NCBI GenBank assembly: GCA_025201805.1
Contig: MU619247.1
Location: 156,103 to 184,053 of the forward strand
From: Parasitella parasitica
Taxonomy: Eukaryota > Mucoromycota > Mucoromycetes > Mucorales > Mucoraceae
DNA length: 27,951 nt
Direction of reading: 5' to 3'
Part shown: one piece after another, positions 10,119 through 21,729 of the stretch
Numbering within the stretch: position 1 is the first letter of the stretch
Layout of the letters: every line of letters begins with the position of its first letter
Program-made: the position numbers and the translations under genes
Notes under the pieces: generated by a model
What the model saw: only the letters and a program-made list of their open reading frames with translations
Database searches by the model: none
What the model was told of the DNA's origin: nothing

Positions 10119-11074
10119 NNNNNNNNNNNNNNNNNNNNNNNNNNNNNNNNNNNNNNNNNNNNNNNNNNNNNNNNNNNNNNNNNNNNNNNNNNNNNNNNNN
10201 NNNNNNNNNNNNNNNNNNNNNNNNNNNNNNNNNNNNNNNNNNNNNNNNNNNNNNNNNNNNNNNNNNNNNNNNNNNNNNNNNNNNNNNNNNNNNNNNNNNN
10301 NNNNNNNNNNNNNNNNNNNNNNNNNNNNNNNNNNNNNNNNNNNNNNNNNNNNNNNNNNNNNNNNNNNNNNNNNNNNNNNNNNNNNNNNNNNNNNNNNNNN
10401 NNNNNNNNNNNNNNNNNNNNNNNNNNNNNNNNNNNNNNNNNNNNNNNNNNNNNNNNNNNNNNNNNNNNNNNNNNNNNNNNNNNNNNNNNNNNNNNNNNNN
10501 NNNNNNNNNNNNNNNNNNNNNNNNNNNNNNNNNNNNNNNNNNNNNNNNNNNNNNNNNNNNNNNNNNNNNNNNNNNNNNNNNNNNNNNNNNNNNNNNNNNN
10601 NNNNNNNNNNNNNNNNNNNNNNNNNNNNNNNNNNNNNNNNNNNNNNNNNNNNNNNNNNNNNNNNNNNNNNNNNNNNNNNNNNNNNNNNNNNNNNNNNNNN
10701 NNNNNNNNNNNNNNNNNNNNNNNNNNNNNNNNNNNNNNNNNNNNNNNNNNNNNNNNNNNNNNNNNNNNNNNNNNNNNNNNNNNNNNNNNNNNNNNNNNNN
10801 NNNNNNNNNNNNNNNNNNNNNNNNNNNNNNNNNNNNNNNNNNNNNNNNNNNNNNNNNNNNNNNNNNNNNNNNNNNNNNNNNNNNNNNNNNNNNNNNNNNN
10901 NNNNNNNNNNNNNNNNNNNNNNNNNNNNNNNNNNNNNNNNNNNNNNNNNNNNNNNNNNNNNNNNNNNNNNNNNNNNNNNNNNNNNNNNNNNNNNNNNNNN
11001 NNNNNNNNNNNNNNNNNNNNNNNNNNNNNNNNNNNNNNNNNNNNNNNNNNNNNNNNNNNNNNNNNNNNNNNNNN
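10119..11074. other. Assembly gap (956 N)
   Basis: Unsequenced run of N. Both edges carry the same 62 bp, so the two contigs probably overlap or meet in a repeat, and the stated gap length is not reliable. Any reading frame drawn through it is meaningless. Confidence 0.98.
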
Positions 11075-11136
11075 CCATTCTAGGGACTTCGCTGCCAACT
11101 GCCAATAGTCAGCAACTACTAGCTTCGTATCAAGTG
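11075..11136 (+). repeat. 62-bp border repeat, right copy
   Basis: Direct copy of 10057-10118, starting at the first base after the N run. The sequence after it (AAAATAAAAC) differs from anything seen on the left side. Confidence 0.95.
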
Positions 11137-12544
11137 AAAAATAAAACAACAATCGTATACTAGATGCCAGTGCAATCAATACTCAAGCAAAGCTTCCAGC
11201 AGCTAGAATCTCTGGTCAGAGTAGGTTCTGCAATATTTGGCTTGCCTACTGAACCCCGAAAGTAGTACACACCATGACATCTCCAACCTGAGACGCGCTA
11301 GTGGTCGTAATCCTGCGAGTAGATCCGATCGAATACGAATGCTTTATAGTAAACTCTAAATTGAGCAATAAAAGAGAGGATTTTCAAAGCAAAGCAAATT
11401 CAGTTTATGATACAGTGATTGAGCAATTGTCAATAAACAGATTAATGTAATTTTTGTAGCCTACCAGTGTTAAGCATTTCCTCCGTTGACTACGAATTAT
11501 TGAGAAAGCCTATGCTTTTTCACAAAATAGTTTTTGAGTTAAAATAAGGTGGTATATAACTGAAAAGCGAGACATAAGATCAATAAACTATTTATTGAAA
11601 GGCTGTAAGTGGATTTCGTGTGATTTAGAGTAAAAAAAGCTTGTGTGAAAAACAAAAGGAACACGCAATAGGTACTATAATAATCATTGAGTTTAAAGTT
11701 ACGATTACGTCAAAATCCCGTAGAATCACTGATAAAGCAAGAGATACGGCTTTTACCTTTTGTTTCTACTTGAAACTTGAATGTCTTTTAGTTCTCCATC
11801 TAATGGTGCTAATCACCAAAGGTTTTGCGTCAAAATGAAGCCATAAAGTGCAAACGTTGGAAATTTGGTTTTTGCAACAAAACTCAAAATTTCTAATAAA
11901 GAACATAAAAACAAACACTTGTATATGAAAAACAAATTGATTTCGCGTGTCTTTGACTTAGAGATCGCATAATGAAAATTGCATTTTGGGGATCAAAAAC
12001 CAAAAAAGGTAATTTCAATGGAAAATGCCTTATCCTTATAGGCAAAATTTGAGGTATTTTTCATGATTCTAAAAATGTGAGAATAAAATGCAGTGGGCTA
12101 GTTCATAGTGTGAAAAATAGGTTTGGCTAGATTTGCGGTTTTGTAGCTAGCTCTAATTACTATAGAAAAGTCTTTAAAGATGTAATTTTACCAAAACTGA
12201 GCGATTTTGAGCGATTGGATGCATATATCTAAGTCATAATTTAGACAGTAAACATCTTTTAAATGTTTCATTGCAGTTACTTGCTACTAACGCTTAGATC
12301 TTAGATAAGTAGGCAAAGACAGATGATAATAAATGTGAGAAATTAAAGCTAAAATGATATGAAGGCTGTTGAAAAAAACGATAATCTTATCTGCGTCAAG
12401 TGCGTTTCTGCATGAATATGTCTAATACGGAACCAAACGTGCGTTGTACTGCTATTAAACAACATCGTCAAAATCCGTCAATTTAAGCAGACGTTGCAAG
12501 GTTTATTGGTATATAAAATAGCACTTGCACAAATACGGTTGTTT
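11137..12544. other. AT-rich intergenic DNA, no gene seen
   Basis: 1.4 kb with stops in all frames. Two short look-alike direct motifs (CGTCAAAATCC, near 11708 and 12467) and a doubled GAGCGATT near 12200 hint at old repeat DNA but do not define an element. The right end holds the minus-strand poly(A) signal of the RhoGAP gene (AATAAA at 12502-12507). Confidence 0.5.
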
Positions 12545-14113
12545 TTATTCAAAAATGTCGTCATATTTTGTAATCAAAAGTTGAACCAACACCATGCCTT
12601 GGTTCATTTGCTTCAAATAGATAGCTGCGTCTGCCAATGCAGATTGTTGTGTATCAGGCACATTCATGTAGGTGCCAGATAAAGAGTTGGCCGCAGGTGC
12701 CTCCTCAGCTCGAATCATGTTTGGTGTAAATACCACTGACAAGTTGTGAGTATTCATTCTGTTTTTGCTCGAGTGCTCGGAGACTTGTTTTAAAAAGTTG
12801 CAAATGTACTTGAGCAGCGAAAGATAGTTGGGCGATTTTTTATAGTATTCGTGCAGTTTGGCTTTGACTTTTATAATGGTGTCGTTGGTGCAAATACTAG
12901 CATCTGCGTTATTGATCAAATTCAGTTTCTAGGGCTCTGCAGTACACTCTCATTTTTTACCTGGCAATGCACCCATACTCTCACTGAATTTCAGGCTAAT
13001 AAGTGGAACAGGAAGTTCCCGGATAAAGACCTTCAATAAAGCTGCGGATACATCAATGTCATGTTGCTTCAAGTCAACGACGGAGCCTTATACATATGTA
13101 TATTAGTTCCCGGGTCACGTATAGATACTGCACATGACAGCTCCTTACCATTGTTAAATGCAGATTTGACAGATTGCAATTCATCGCTGGATGGAGACTT
13201 TCTGAAAATACCTTCCTTTTCTAAGCCGTGCTCTTTCAAATGGTCCACAATTTGAATAACGAAATTTGGAACATATTCGATTGATTCGACGCCTTGAAGA
13301 GATGCCAAATCTTCCAATCTTCTACCAAAAGCCAACGATGGTACCGGTCTCTTTTGACGTTGTAGAGCAGGTGGTGGAGGAGCTGGATTACTTGCTAGTA
13401 ACGGAAGCTGGCTGTCGTAACTGACGACTCTTTGAGGGGTGAATTGAGGCGCTAAAGTGATGTGTCCCTTTAAAGACTCCAAATTTGGAATGTAGCGTAA
13501 TTTGCGAGCAAACTTGGGGCTGATGATTTTGTTTGCAAGATCAAAGACAATGCGATATGTCCTGGTCAGATGAACAACATACAGAGCCTTCAAGTTCTTT
13601 TTGTATCTATTGCCACAGTAAACACAATGCTGACTTGTAAAGCGTTAAAGTCAACTTACTTGCGATCAAGAGAGCGGTATGCTTTCAACAGCCACATCCA
13701 GCCCGGTCTGTATCTGGCTGGTGAAGAAAAGAACACTAACACATAGTCATTCTCGACAAACTCATCTCTACAAGAAATTTTAGTTTTCTATCTTTATGTT
13801 GTCATGGAGAGTTCATTACAGTCGCGCAAGGATAAAACTGTGGAAATTTTAGTAGCAAGCCAATCACGCAGCACAGAAACTTACGACAAGATCAAATCAT
13901 AATCATAGACATCAGGGTTTGGCAAATTATCCGCACATAAAATCAAAATAGGTCGGCTTTCGCTATCGAGGCCTAGTTTTTCATGTTGAATTAAAGACTA
14001 TGTTCATGTTGAATTAGTTGCGCTGTTCTTTTACCAGCCTCATAAATGATATTCAAAGCTGAAATCCCTTTAAATTCGGGGCTATGACAAGGTAATGGAA
14101 GAGCTTTATTCAT
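12545..14113 (-). CDS. CRAL-TRIO/Sec14-like plus RhoGAP protein (p50RhoGAP/ARHGAP1 type)
   Basis: Stimulates GTP hydrolysis by Rho/Cdc42-type GTPases, with an N-terminal lipid-binding-like domain. Seven exons: 14113-14035, 13972-13885, 13837-13820, 13767-13660, 13606-13149, 13086-12961, 12903-12545, giving 411 residues in one frame. The CRAL-TRIO part reads AGLDSESRPILIL, VYDYDLILSFILARLDEF across the 18-nt microexon, NDYVLVFFSS and SLDRKYKKNLKALYVVH. A proline stretch (NPAPPPPALQRQKRP) links it to RhoGAP, which has the arginine finger in EGIFRKS, then HDIDVSAALLKVFIRELPVPL and NRMNTHNLSVVFTPNMIR. This is the domain order of human ARHGAP1. The start ATG at 14113 begins MNKALPLP. A 14-bp direct repeat that looks like a frameshift falls inside intron 1. 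Confidence 0.9.
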
Positions 14114-15382
14114 AGAGACAGTTAAAGGGAAAAAAGTAAATTATGAACAAAACTGCACACATGACAATGTGTAATGTACACTGTGCAACATCATATCAAC
14201 CGGGCTTGGCCTCCCCACCATTCTTAAGCAGTCATGTAGGGAAAAGGAACCCTCTATCATGTTCAAGGGAAATCCAAATGCTTTAGGAATACACGAATGT
14301 TTACATAAGCCTTAGGATGTGATCGATATTATGTCTACGCTATAAACGGTGTAGCTGTCCTCCAGAAAAGAATGGCGGTTTTTCAACCTAAAAGATACAT
14401 AATCATGCTTTGAACTATGATGATGGAGGACGAATATCAAGGTACATCAACAGTATCTAGTAGAAGCCTCGCCCATGTTAAGCTTGCAAATATCGAATCT
14501 TAATATATGAGGCTGCACCCTGAGCAAATACTGTAGGGTGTTTACTATTTACACCACTTGAGGTTATTTATTGTATTTATGCAACGTACGCATAACAGCA
14601 ACCGTTTTCGAAAGTAAATCTGATGTTATACACAATCCTGTGCATTTATTTCACGAGAAAATGGAAAAACATGCAAAAAGTCATGTTGGTAGTATACAAC
14701 AGTATTACCATAGAAACCCTTTGCTTTAAAGATCCAATAATGTGATGGATTAGTGAATGAGCAGTACATGTATATCTACAGTATACAAGCTGATTATTGT
14801 TGTATATATTACATATGTTTATTCATGTTAAAGACAAAGGTGTACTCGCTTATTCTGGTTCGAGATGTAGAGTAACGGGTATCGTCAGCTTATTAAATTG
14901 TTGTTTGGTCATAATGCATACTTGAGATTCACACACAGCATTTCTGCATACATGATTATATTGTATCAATCTTTTTATAATGACTATGCAATACTGTAAC
15001 TAAATATAGAGGAAAGTAATATAGATTAAGGGGTATATTTTATAAGTTATCTCTTTTTCTGCTGATTTTTGTCTCTTGTTCCCATTCATTTCGACAAAAC
15101 AAAGACTTGAAAAAGGTACGTGCGGTGTTTAATACATGTTGCACGATCAATCCTAGGCCAAACCTAATTCACGCTTGTTAATTCACCATTATTGTTCTGA
15201 TTTAATACAAAAAAAGACTCGGTTTTATGTAAGTAATATACATCGTATCCATGCCTATTACATAGTATGGGAATATCTTGGACAAAACAACAATAAAAAA
15301 GATTGACAGCTTTTGTATATGAACACTAGTGATTGCTACTTCTTCCCCCCCTCCTTTTTTTTTTACATTTCGTTGCACATAA
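14114..15382. promoter_or_regulatory. Divergent intergenic region between RhoGAP and sugar transporter genes
   Basis: 1.27 kb between two divergently transcribed genes, so it must contain both promoters. No gene or clear TATA box was found. A C-then-T run at about 15346-15364 lies 20-35 bp before the transporter start. Confidence 0.5.
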
Positions 15383-17027
15383 ATGAGCTTAATGAACAAA
15401 AAAACCGCTGCCACTACCGCTGACAGCTCAAGTGGTACTAGCATACCTGAACAAGTGTCGATGGTTGAAGAAGAAAGGCCAATAGAACCAACACAAAGCT
15501 TTTTACTACCAGGCGTACTAGTTACTACTCTTTTTTTCTTGTGGGGGTTCAGTTACGGATTGCTTGATACATTAAATAAGCACTTTAGAAATGTATTGGG
15601 GATTTGTAAGTATTTTATACGGTATGCGCATAAAGAAAATGATCTGACTAGCATTGTCGTCATGTAGCAACCACAGAGACTACATACATGCAGGTCGCAT
15701 ATTTTGGTGCCTATTTTATCATGAGTATTCCGTGAGTTAATACAATGATCCAAAGAAAATACTGTTTTATTTAAATAATGGATGTAGTGCGAGCTTTATT
15801 TCGAAAAGATTTGGCTACAAAAAGACGATTATTTTTGGCCTAGGATTATATGTTATCGGTGCGCTTTGTTTCTATCCTTCTGCTGCAAATTTGAGTTATG
15901 GAGGTTTTGTTGGATCGCTATTTGTCATTGCTTGTGGTCTCGCGACCTTGGAAAATTGTTAGTGAATTCAGTAACTCCTGGTTTGTCACATCTCATCATA
16001 TGTTTGTGTAGGCGCCAACACCTATATTACCATTATCGGATCAAGAAAATACGCATCTCTTCGCATCAATGCTGCTCAAGGATTCAATGGTCTTGCATCT
16101 ACTATTGCTCCTATTGTAGCATCATATGCTTTCTTTGGGGGTAATGAGGATACGGGGGGAGATCTGGAATCTGTGAAATGGACGTATGTTGGCGTTGCGT
16201 GTGGTGTATTTGCCATTGGTGTCTTGTTTTGCTTTGCCAACGTCCCAGAAGTTGACGAGGAAACACTAATGGCAGCTGAAGCTGAGGAGACAGGGGAAGT
16301 CGTTCGCAGAGCTTCTATCTTTTCTCCACATCTTTTGTTGGGTGCTTTTACGCAATTCATGTATACAGGCGCACAAGTAGCGCTTGCTTCCATGTTTATG
16401 TTCTACAGTAGCGAAGTTGGGCATATGCCAGACTCTCGAGGTTCTATTATGCTTTCTGTTGGTCAAGCCTGTTTTACTGTAGGCAGGTTTCTAGGAGCAA
16501 TTCTACTCAAAATATTCCGCCCTGACTATTTGATGGCCGTATACGCTGCTGGAGCAATTATTACCAACGTATTTATCATTGCCATAAAGACGCCTGAAAC
16601 GACTTACGCTCTGATCGTTTTGCTGTTCTTTGAGAGCGTCATGTTTCCCACCATTTTTGCACTGAGCACAAAAGATTTGGGTAGAAACCATAAGAGAGGT
16701 TCGGCTTTAGGTAAGTACTACATTGTATGGCATGTAAAAAGCTACATGATTTATCTCATATAATTCGTCTTGAATGATTTTATAGTTATTATGGGTGTCT
16801 CAGGCGGTGCTGTACTGCCTCCAATTCAAGCTGTAATTCATGATCACAGTAACGTAAATATTTCTTTTATTATACCTCTTGTGGCATATGTTGTTGTGTT
16901 TTTGTACGGTACCATTGGATGTAGATGGATACGATACGTAGATCAAGACCTTGATAGGGACCATAAGAGTGCCGCAGCATCTGAACAGGAACATGTAATT
17001 GAGCAACTCAATAATAAAGCTTTATAA
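15383..17027 (+). CDS. FucP-type major facilitator sugar transporter
   Basis: Membrane symporter of the fucose/glucose/galactose:proton branch (FucP/GluP) of the major facilitator superfamily. Exons 15383-15605, 15668-15731, 15788-15957, 16012-16710 and 16786-17027 join in frame to 465 residues, the usual size for 12 membrane segments. After a hydrophilic N-tail come FFLWGFSYGLLDTLNKHF (the family's first helix), ETTYMQVAYFGAYFIMSIP, the cytoplasmic RFGYKK turn, and LATLENCANTYI, where FucP-family proteins have a conserved TxENxANP-like sequence. RINAAQGFNGLAS follows, and the second half ends with FPTIFALSTKDLG and GGAVLPPIQAV. Substrate cannot be set from sequence; a hexose or deoxyhexose is likely. 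Poly(A) signal at 17055-17060. Start could also be the Met at 15392. Confidence 0.9.
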
Positions 17028-19096
17028 TTGTAATATCTATACCTTAATAGCATCAATAAAATAAATTAGGTCAATTAGCAACAAGCTATTATTGTTGTAT
17101 TAGGCGAATTTTTCAGTCATAATTGGCATACGGGTTTGATTTATAAAGGATATTGGATATTGTCCACTATTTTATTTTATTTTTTGTTTTTGCTTATTAT
17201 TTTGAAAGAAGATACTACGCTCACACAAAAATTGTATGAAAATATAATACCAAAATATACATCGAAATGCTTATATATGTCTAATGTATATACTTAATAA
17301 TCAATGGGTGAGGTTTATAGCCAAGTTATGTACAAAAGCAGATATTATCTGCAGAAATAGTACTCTTGTAAATCATGGACTGCCAACGCAGATCATTAAA
17401 GGACACACATTGTTACTATCGGAATTAAGGATGATTTCAATTAAGGCGTTCCTATTCTTTAATTCAAAGCTAATGCTAGCTTTCAACTAGTTATCAGTAA
17501 CAGCCAGAAATCTGGGCACATCAGATATATGACTTTTTTTAAAAGATTATCGGCAAAAAACGGTGAATTTCATATAAAAAGTGCACATCAACACATATAA
17601 CTTTTCATATATTTGTCTGTTGCCGCAACAGCCAGGAATACGTAGAAAATTTACACAATATTCGATCAAGATTCTGCCATGTATTGTAACTGCAGGATCT
17701 TTACTGTGATACAGCATGCTAAAAACTCCACAAAGCAGATTTGAAAAGAAACGTTTCTCTAGCATTAGTAGCAATGTCATCTTCGTTGACATAAATCGAC
17801 ATAATACGTTGGCTAATGAATAACATGTATATTCCTCAATCGCTTGAGCAATGATTGAAAAGATGGGAGCTGACAAATAAGCAGATATAAAATAAATCTA
17901 TTCATCACAGCAAATAATTCCTGATTTTTATATCATCATTAAACACTCATTTTAATTCATTTTGACACTTTATTCTACTACACAAATAATTATCATGAAA
18001 TACGATATAAGTAAAGAGCAAGATAGGGGGGTTTTTTTTAAGCTTGACACATGCATATAAGCCTTGTGAACGTAATTTTTTGTGCAATACAGGTAAACTA
18101 CCCTCAATATCGTATTGAAGCTATTTACGTGTCTCTTTTATTTCAGCTTCAACAAGGCTTTATTTTGAAATATGCGTTTTATCCTTTGCAATAGAATGAC
18201 TATCAGGCTACTATGGTGCCTCGAGTAAAATGCTGGGAATTTTGATCAATAAAGCATTCTATTATGCCATTACTGGACTTTTTGAACTTTTAAAATTGTA
18301 AAGACGGCTTTATCTCTCTCTTCTTTTAGATTATGCAGGAAGGTCATCTTGGAGTATACTTCTTTTGTAGCCTAGTTAATTTTGCTTGCAACTTCAGTAT
18401 ATTCTCATCAAGTGGTCTAGTAGCAAGGGGGAAAATTGACTCGGACCTCGCAAATTTACATCGTGATCATTGTACAACTAAACTTAATCTAGTGAAGAGG
18501 TACCTGCTTTTATATGGGGATTAATACCGTATATGTGATAAATAAATAGAAAAAAAAAAGAAAACGATTCGGGCTGTACCGTTTTTATGTAAGACAATAT
18601 ATTGGTCTCGTTATTTAATCCATACATAAATCAACAAAAAAAAATCAGCTTATAATTCTACTGTTGCCACACAATTATATCTAAACAGTGTCAAACTATA
18701 AAAGTAGATCCATCCTATGTGAGAATCAAGGAAAATAAGGAGAAATGATTATTGGATCACTGCTGTTGCTTTGGTGGACAAGATGAATAATTAAGGAAGT
18801 GTCATTTTATAGGTTTCCCATTCACATATACTCAAGTTTGTGGAAAAGAGCCTTGAATTCACACACACACACACGGCATTTTAGTTTTTGCAATGACTAG
18901 CAGTAGATCATATGCATATTGTATGCGCTTCTACCGAATGCGCAAAGAGCGTGTGATACATGATAAGCGTAAAATCCCTTTCACAAACCTATACCCTATT
19001 TTCACACATTTTAATCCATTACACATACCCATCAAAACGGTACATAATAATATAGCAACCGTTTGAATCAAGACGTAATGTACTACTTCCCCACAC
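17028..19096. other. Long intergenic region, no gene seen
   Basis: About 2.1 kb without a supported gene. It includes the sugar transporter 3' end and a (CA)7 tract near 18860-18874. The longest frame (minus, 17547-17876) has no recognisable domain and unusual Cys/Phe/Leu-rich composition. Confidence 0.5.
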
Positions 19097-19125
19097 TTTT
19101 TTTTTTTTTTTTTTTAAAAAAAAAA
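19097..19125 (+). promoter_or_regulatory. T19-A10 tract in the lactate permease promoter
   Basis: Nineteen T followed directly by ten A, about 140 bp before the lactate permease ATG. Poly(dA:dT) tracts like this commonly exclude nucleosomes in fungal promoters; here the role is inferred from position only. Confidence 0.5.
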
Positions 19126-19263
19126 CAAAGTGATAATAATGGATAATAGTGTCCATCTTAACCAATTCAAGAAGGCCCTCGCCAGAATCTACAAATAGAG
19201 ATCAGTTCGCCCTGTTTTTTCTTCCTTCTTCTTTTTCATCTTTTAAATATAAATATAGTCAAT

Positions 19264-19854
19264 ATGGTGAATATTCCAGTTGCTCCTGTGGGTCCAGAGA
19301 CGCAAGGCGTGTTTGTCCAGCAATTGACGCCCATTGCAAACAACCTGGTTGGGTCGTTTTTTGTAGGCTTAATCCCGTTGTTGTTAGTTTTGGTTCTATT
19401 AGGAGTGTTTCGAGTTCCTGCTCATTACTCGTCTTTAGCCGGGCTCATCGTATGGTAGTGTAACCTCATCTCCGAGCTGATTTACTCTATCAACTAACAA
19501 AACTCGCTTTGTAGTATATTCATTGCTATTTTTGGCTGGGACATGCCTGCTCAACAGGCGTTCGAATCAATCGGCAATGGCGTTGTATTTGCGAATTGGC
19601 CCATTATGTGGATCGTAGTTAATGCCATGTACATAAGTTATACAGACAAACTACCAAAACAAGGCAATATTGACGTTTATCGTACGTACCTGTAGGTTCA
19701 TTTACAACACAGCTGTTCATTCAGGGATATTCGACTATTTCCGCCGCTGGATCTTGGCTTATACCCCACCTGACACCAGGATCATTCTGCTCATCATCGG
19801 CTTTAGTTTTGGTGCACTTTTGGAAGGTAAATATATTATAACAATTTGAAGAGG

Positions 19855-19885
<31 letters not shown>

Positions 19886-21485
19886 GTGGTACGAATAGAC
19901 TTAAATGGCCTCTTGTGTTCATAGGCGTCGCTGGCTTCGGTACTCCAGGTGCAATTTGCTCTTCGTTGATGGTTTCTGTCGGGTAAAATTGTATAAATTG
20001 GGATTTTTATTACGCCAAATTGTACTAACACAGCATAATAACCAGATTTGACCCTTTGGATGCCTTGACCTATACCCTTATTTTTGACACTACACCCGTA
20101 GCATTCGGTGCTTTGGGTATTCCCGTAACCACGCTGGCTTCAATCACTGGCTTACCTGTCATGAAGTTGTCCGCCATGATGGGTCGTCAACTGCCTTTGC
20201 TTAGTTTGTTCTTGCCCACCTACGCTCTTATCTTTTTTGCCGGCTTCAGAGCCGGATTCCTTGAATGCTGGCCAGCCGGCCTCGTAGCTGGTCTATCCTT
20301 TGCTGTCATCCAAGCTGTTTTTGCAAATTTAGTGGGCCCCGAGTTACCAGATCTTATTGCCGGTATCGTTTCTCTCATTTCGATCATTATATTCGTTCAA
20401 TTTTGGAAGCCTAAATACCGACCTGAATTCGAGGCCCATATGGTTGTCTCTAAAGCTGCCAGTAGTGATGAAGAAAACGACGCAGACAGAGTCTCCAACC
20501 ATCATAGCAACCAGTCTGAAAAACAACACATTGAGCACAGCTCCAAGGAACCCGCCAAAGAGCAAAGCGACGTTGTACAGTCTGGTAATTCCTATGGCGG
20601 AGAAGGTGTCGTTGCACACGATGGTGCTACATCGATCAAAGAAAGAGGACTGGATATCGAAAAACTGAGTATTCGGGAGACTTTACTGGCGTGGAGTCCG
20701 TGGACGCTGATTGTTGTCGTTGTGATCATGTAAGCGGATGTCCTATTTTTTTTTTTTTTTTTTTTTACTGGTAAAATCATTCCGTAATAACATGAAAACG
20801 TAGCTGGACATTTGCCAAGGTGCCTAGCTATGGAAGAACGCTTGTCCATTGGCCACACCTGCATCAAGAGGTCTATTTAACACTCTACGGCAAAAGATAC
20901 GATGCTATTTGGACGTTTGAACCACTAGCTACGGGTACGGCCATCCTGGTTTCTTCGGTTCCTTTTGCTGCTCTTGTTCTTTGGAATGGATCTCATCCTC
21001 GCGTGTTCTGGCCCGCGTTCCGTCAAACAGTGACCCAACTCTTTTTGCCTATTCTTACCGTGTCCTTTATCATGGCATTTGCTTATCTCTACAACTATTC
21101 TGGAATCGCCTATACCATAGGGTTAACACTGTCATCTGTTGGTAGAGCCTTCCCATTTTTGTCTGCCTGGCTTGGCTGGTTCGCTTGTTTCCTTTCTGGA
21201 AGTGACACGTCTGCTAACTCTCTATTTGGTAATCTGCAAGTCGTGGCTGCACGTGAGATCGGTTTGTCTGCCATCCTCATGGCGTCGACAAATTCAAGCG
21301 GTGCCATCTGTTCTAAAATGATATCTCCTCAAAATTTGACAACAGGCGTATCCACCATTGGGCTTCAAGGTCAGGAGGGTCGTGTGCTGCGCAGAACCAT
21401 CTTGCACTCGATCATCATGGTCTGTTTTGTAGGTGCGATGGCTTGCGTCCAACAATACGGTATCCCTGGTATTATTCCGCCTTGA
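19264..21485 (+). CDS. Lactate permease, LctP family
   Basis: Proton-coupled L-lactate/glycolate permease of the LctP family, which is best known from bacteria. Six exons: 19264-19454, 19515-19628, 19696-19826, 19925-19982, 20046-20729, 20804-21485, giving 619 residues. Family sequences: PIMWIVVNAMFIYN (across the exon 2-3 join), SFGALLEGVAGFGTPGAICS, DALTYTLIFDTTPVAFGALG with GIPVTTLASITGLP, YNYSGIAYTIGLTLSS, WFACFLSGSDTSANSLFGNL and ASTNSSGAICSKMISPQNL. Bacterial members are about 530-560 residues. The extra length here is mostly a hydrophilic Ser/Glu/His-rich loop at about residues 296-380 (SDEENDADR, HHSNQSEKQHIEH), probably cytoplasmic and possibly a site for phosphorylation or ubiquitin control. 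Introns are spliceosomal, so it is a resident nuclear gene. Poly(A) signal at 21612-21617. Confidence 0.93.
19859..19884 (+). repeat. (GT)13 microsatellite in lactate permease intron 3
   Basis: Thirteen GT units inside the intron between 19827 and 19924; the length is likely to vary between strains. Confidence 0.9.
20746..20766 (+). repeat. T21 tract in lactate permease intron 5
   Basis: Twenty-one T just after the donor of the intron 20730-20803. Length is prone to sequencing and replication slippage. Confidence 0.85.
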
Positions 21486-21729
21486 TTTCATCCAAACTTG
21501 TGTCTTGATATTTTTGTAACCTCAAACATTCCTTGGAATTCTATTTTCGTTGGTTCAATTTAACTCATTTCATGCTAAGCTCAAATTGTTCATCTCATAT
21601 TACAGTATATAAATAAACCTGCTTGGATCGTAATGGTATATGCCGTACAAATAGAGGAGAAATCTCAATTTTTGTGCTGTAAGGATTTGCGCCTCTTGTT
21701 GATCTAGAAACTCTTACAACCATATGAAG
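21486..21729 (+). other. Lactate permease 3' flank
   Basis: Contains the poly(A) signal at 21612-21617; no gene seen. Confidence 0.5.

Noticed and set aside
10032-11179. Open frames of 330-360 codons across the N run
   Set aside because: They consist almost entirely of unknown residues and only exist because N contains no stop codons.
13980-14016. 14-bp direct repeat 23 bp apart that seems to frameshift the first RhoGAP exon
   Set aside because: The repeat lies inside a 62-nt GT-AG intron (14034-13973). Splicing it out keeps frame and gives EAGLDSESRPIL, which fits the CRAL-TRIO family, so the gene is intact.
17547-17876. 109-codon minus-strand frame
   Set aside because: No domain, odd Cys/Phe/Leu-rich make-up, and no promoter or conserved motif visible; an overlapping frame is just as protein-like, so neither is supported.
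18333-18524. 63-codon plus-strand frame
   Set aside because: Short, isolated and without any recognisable feature.
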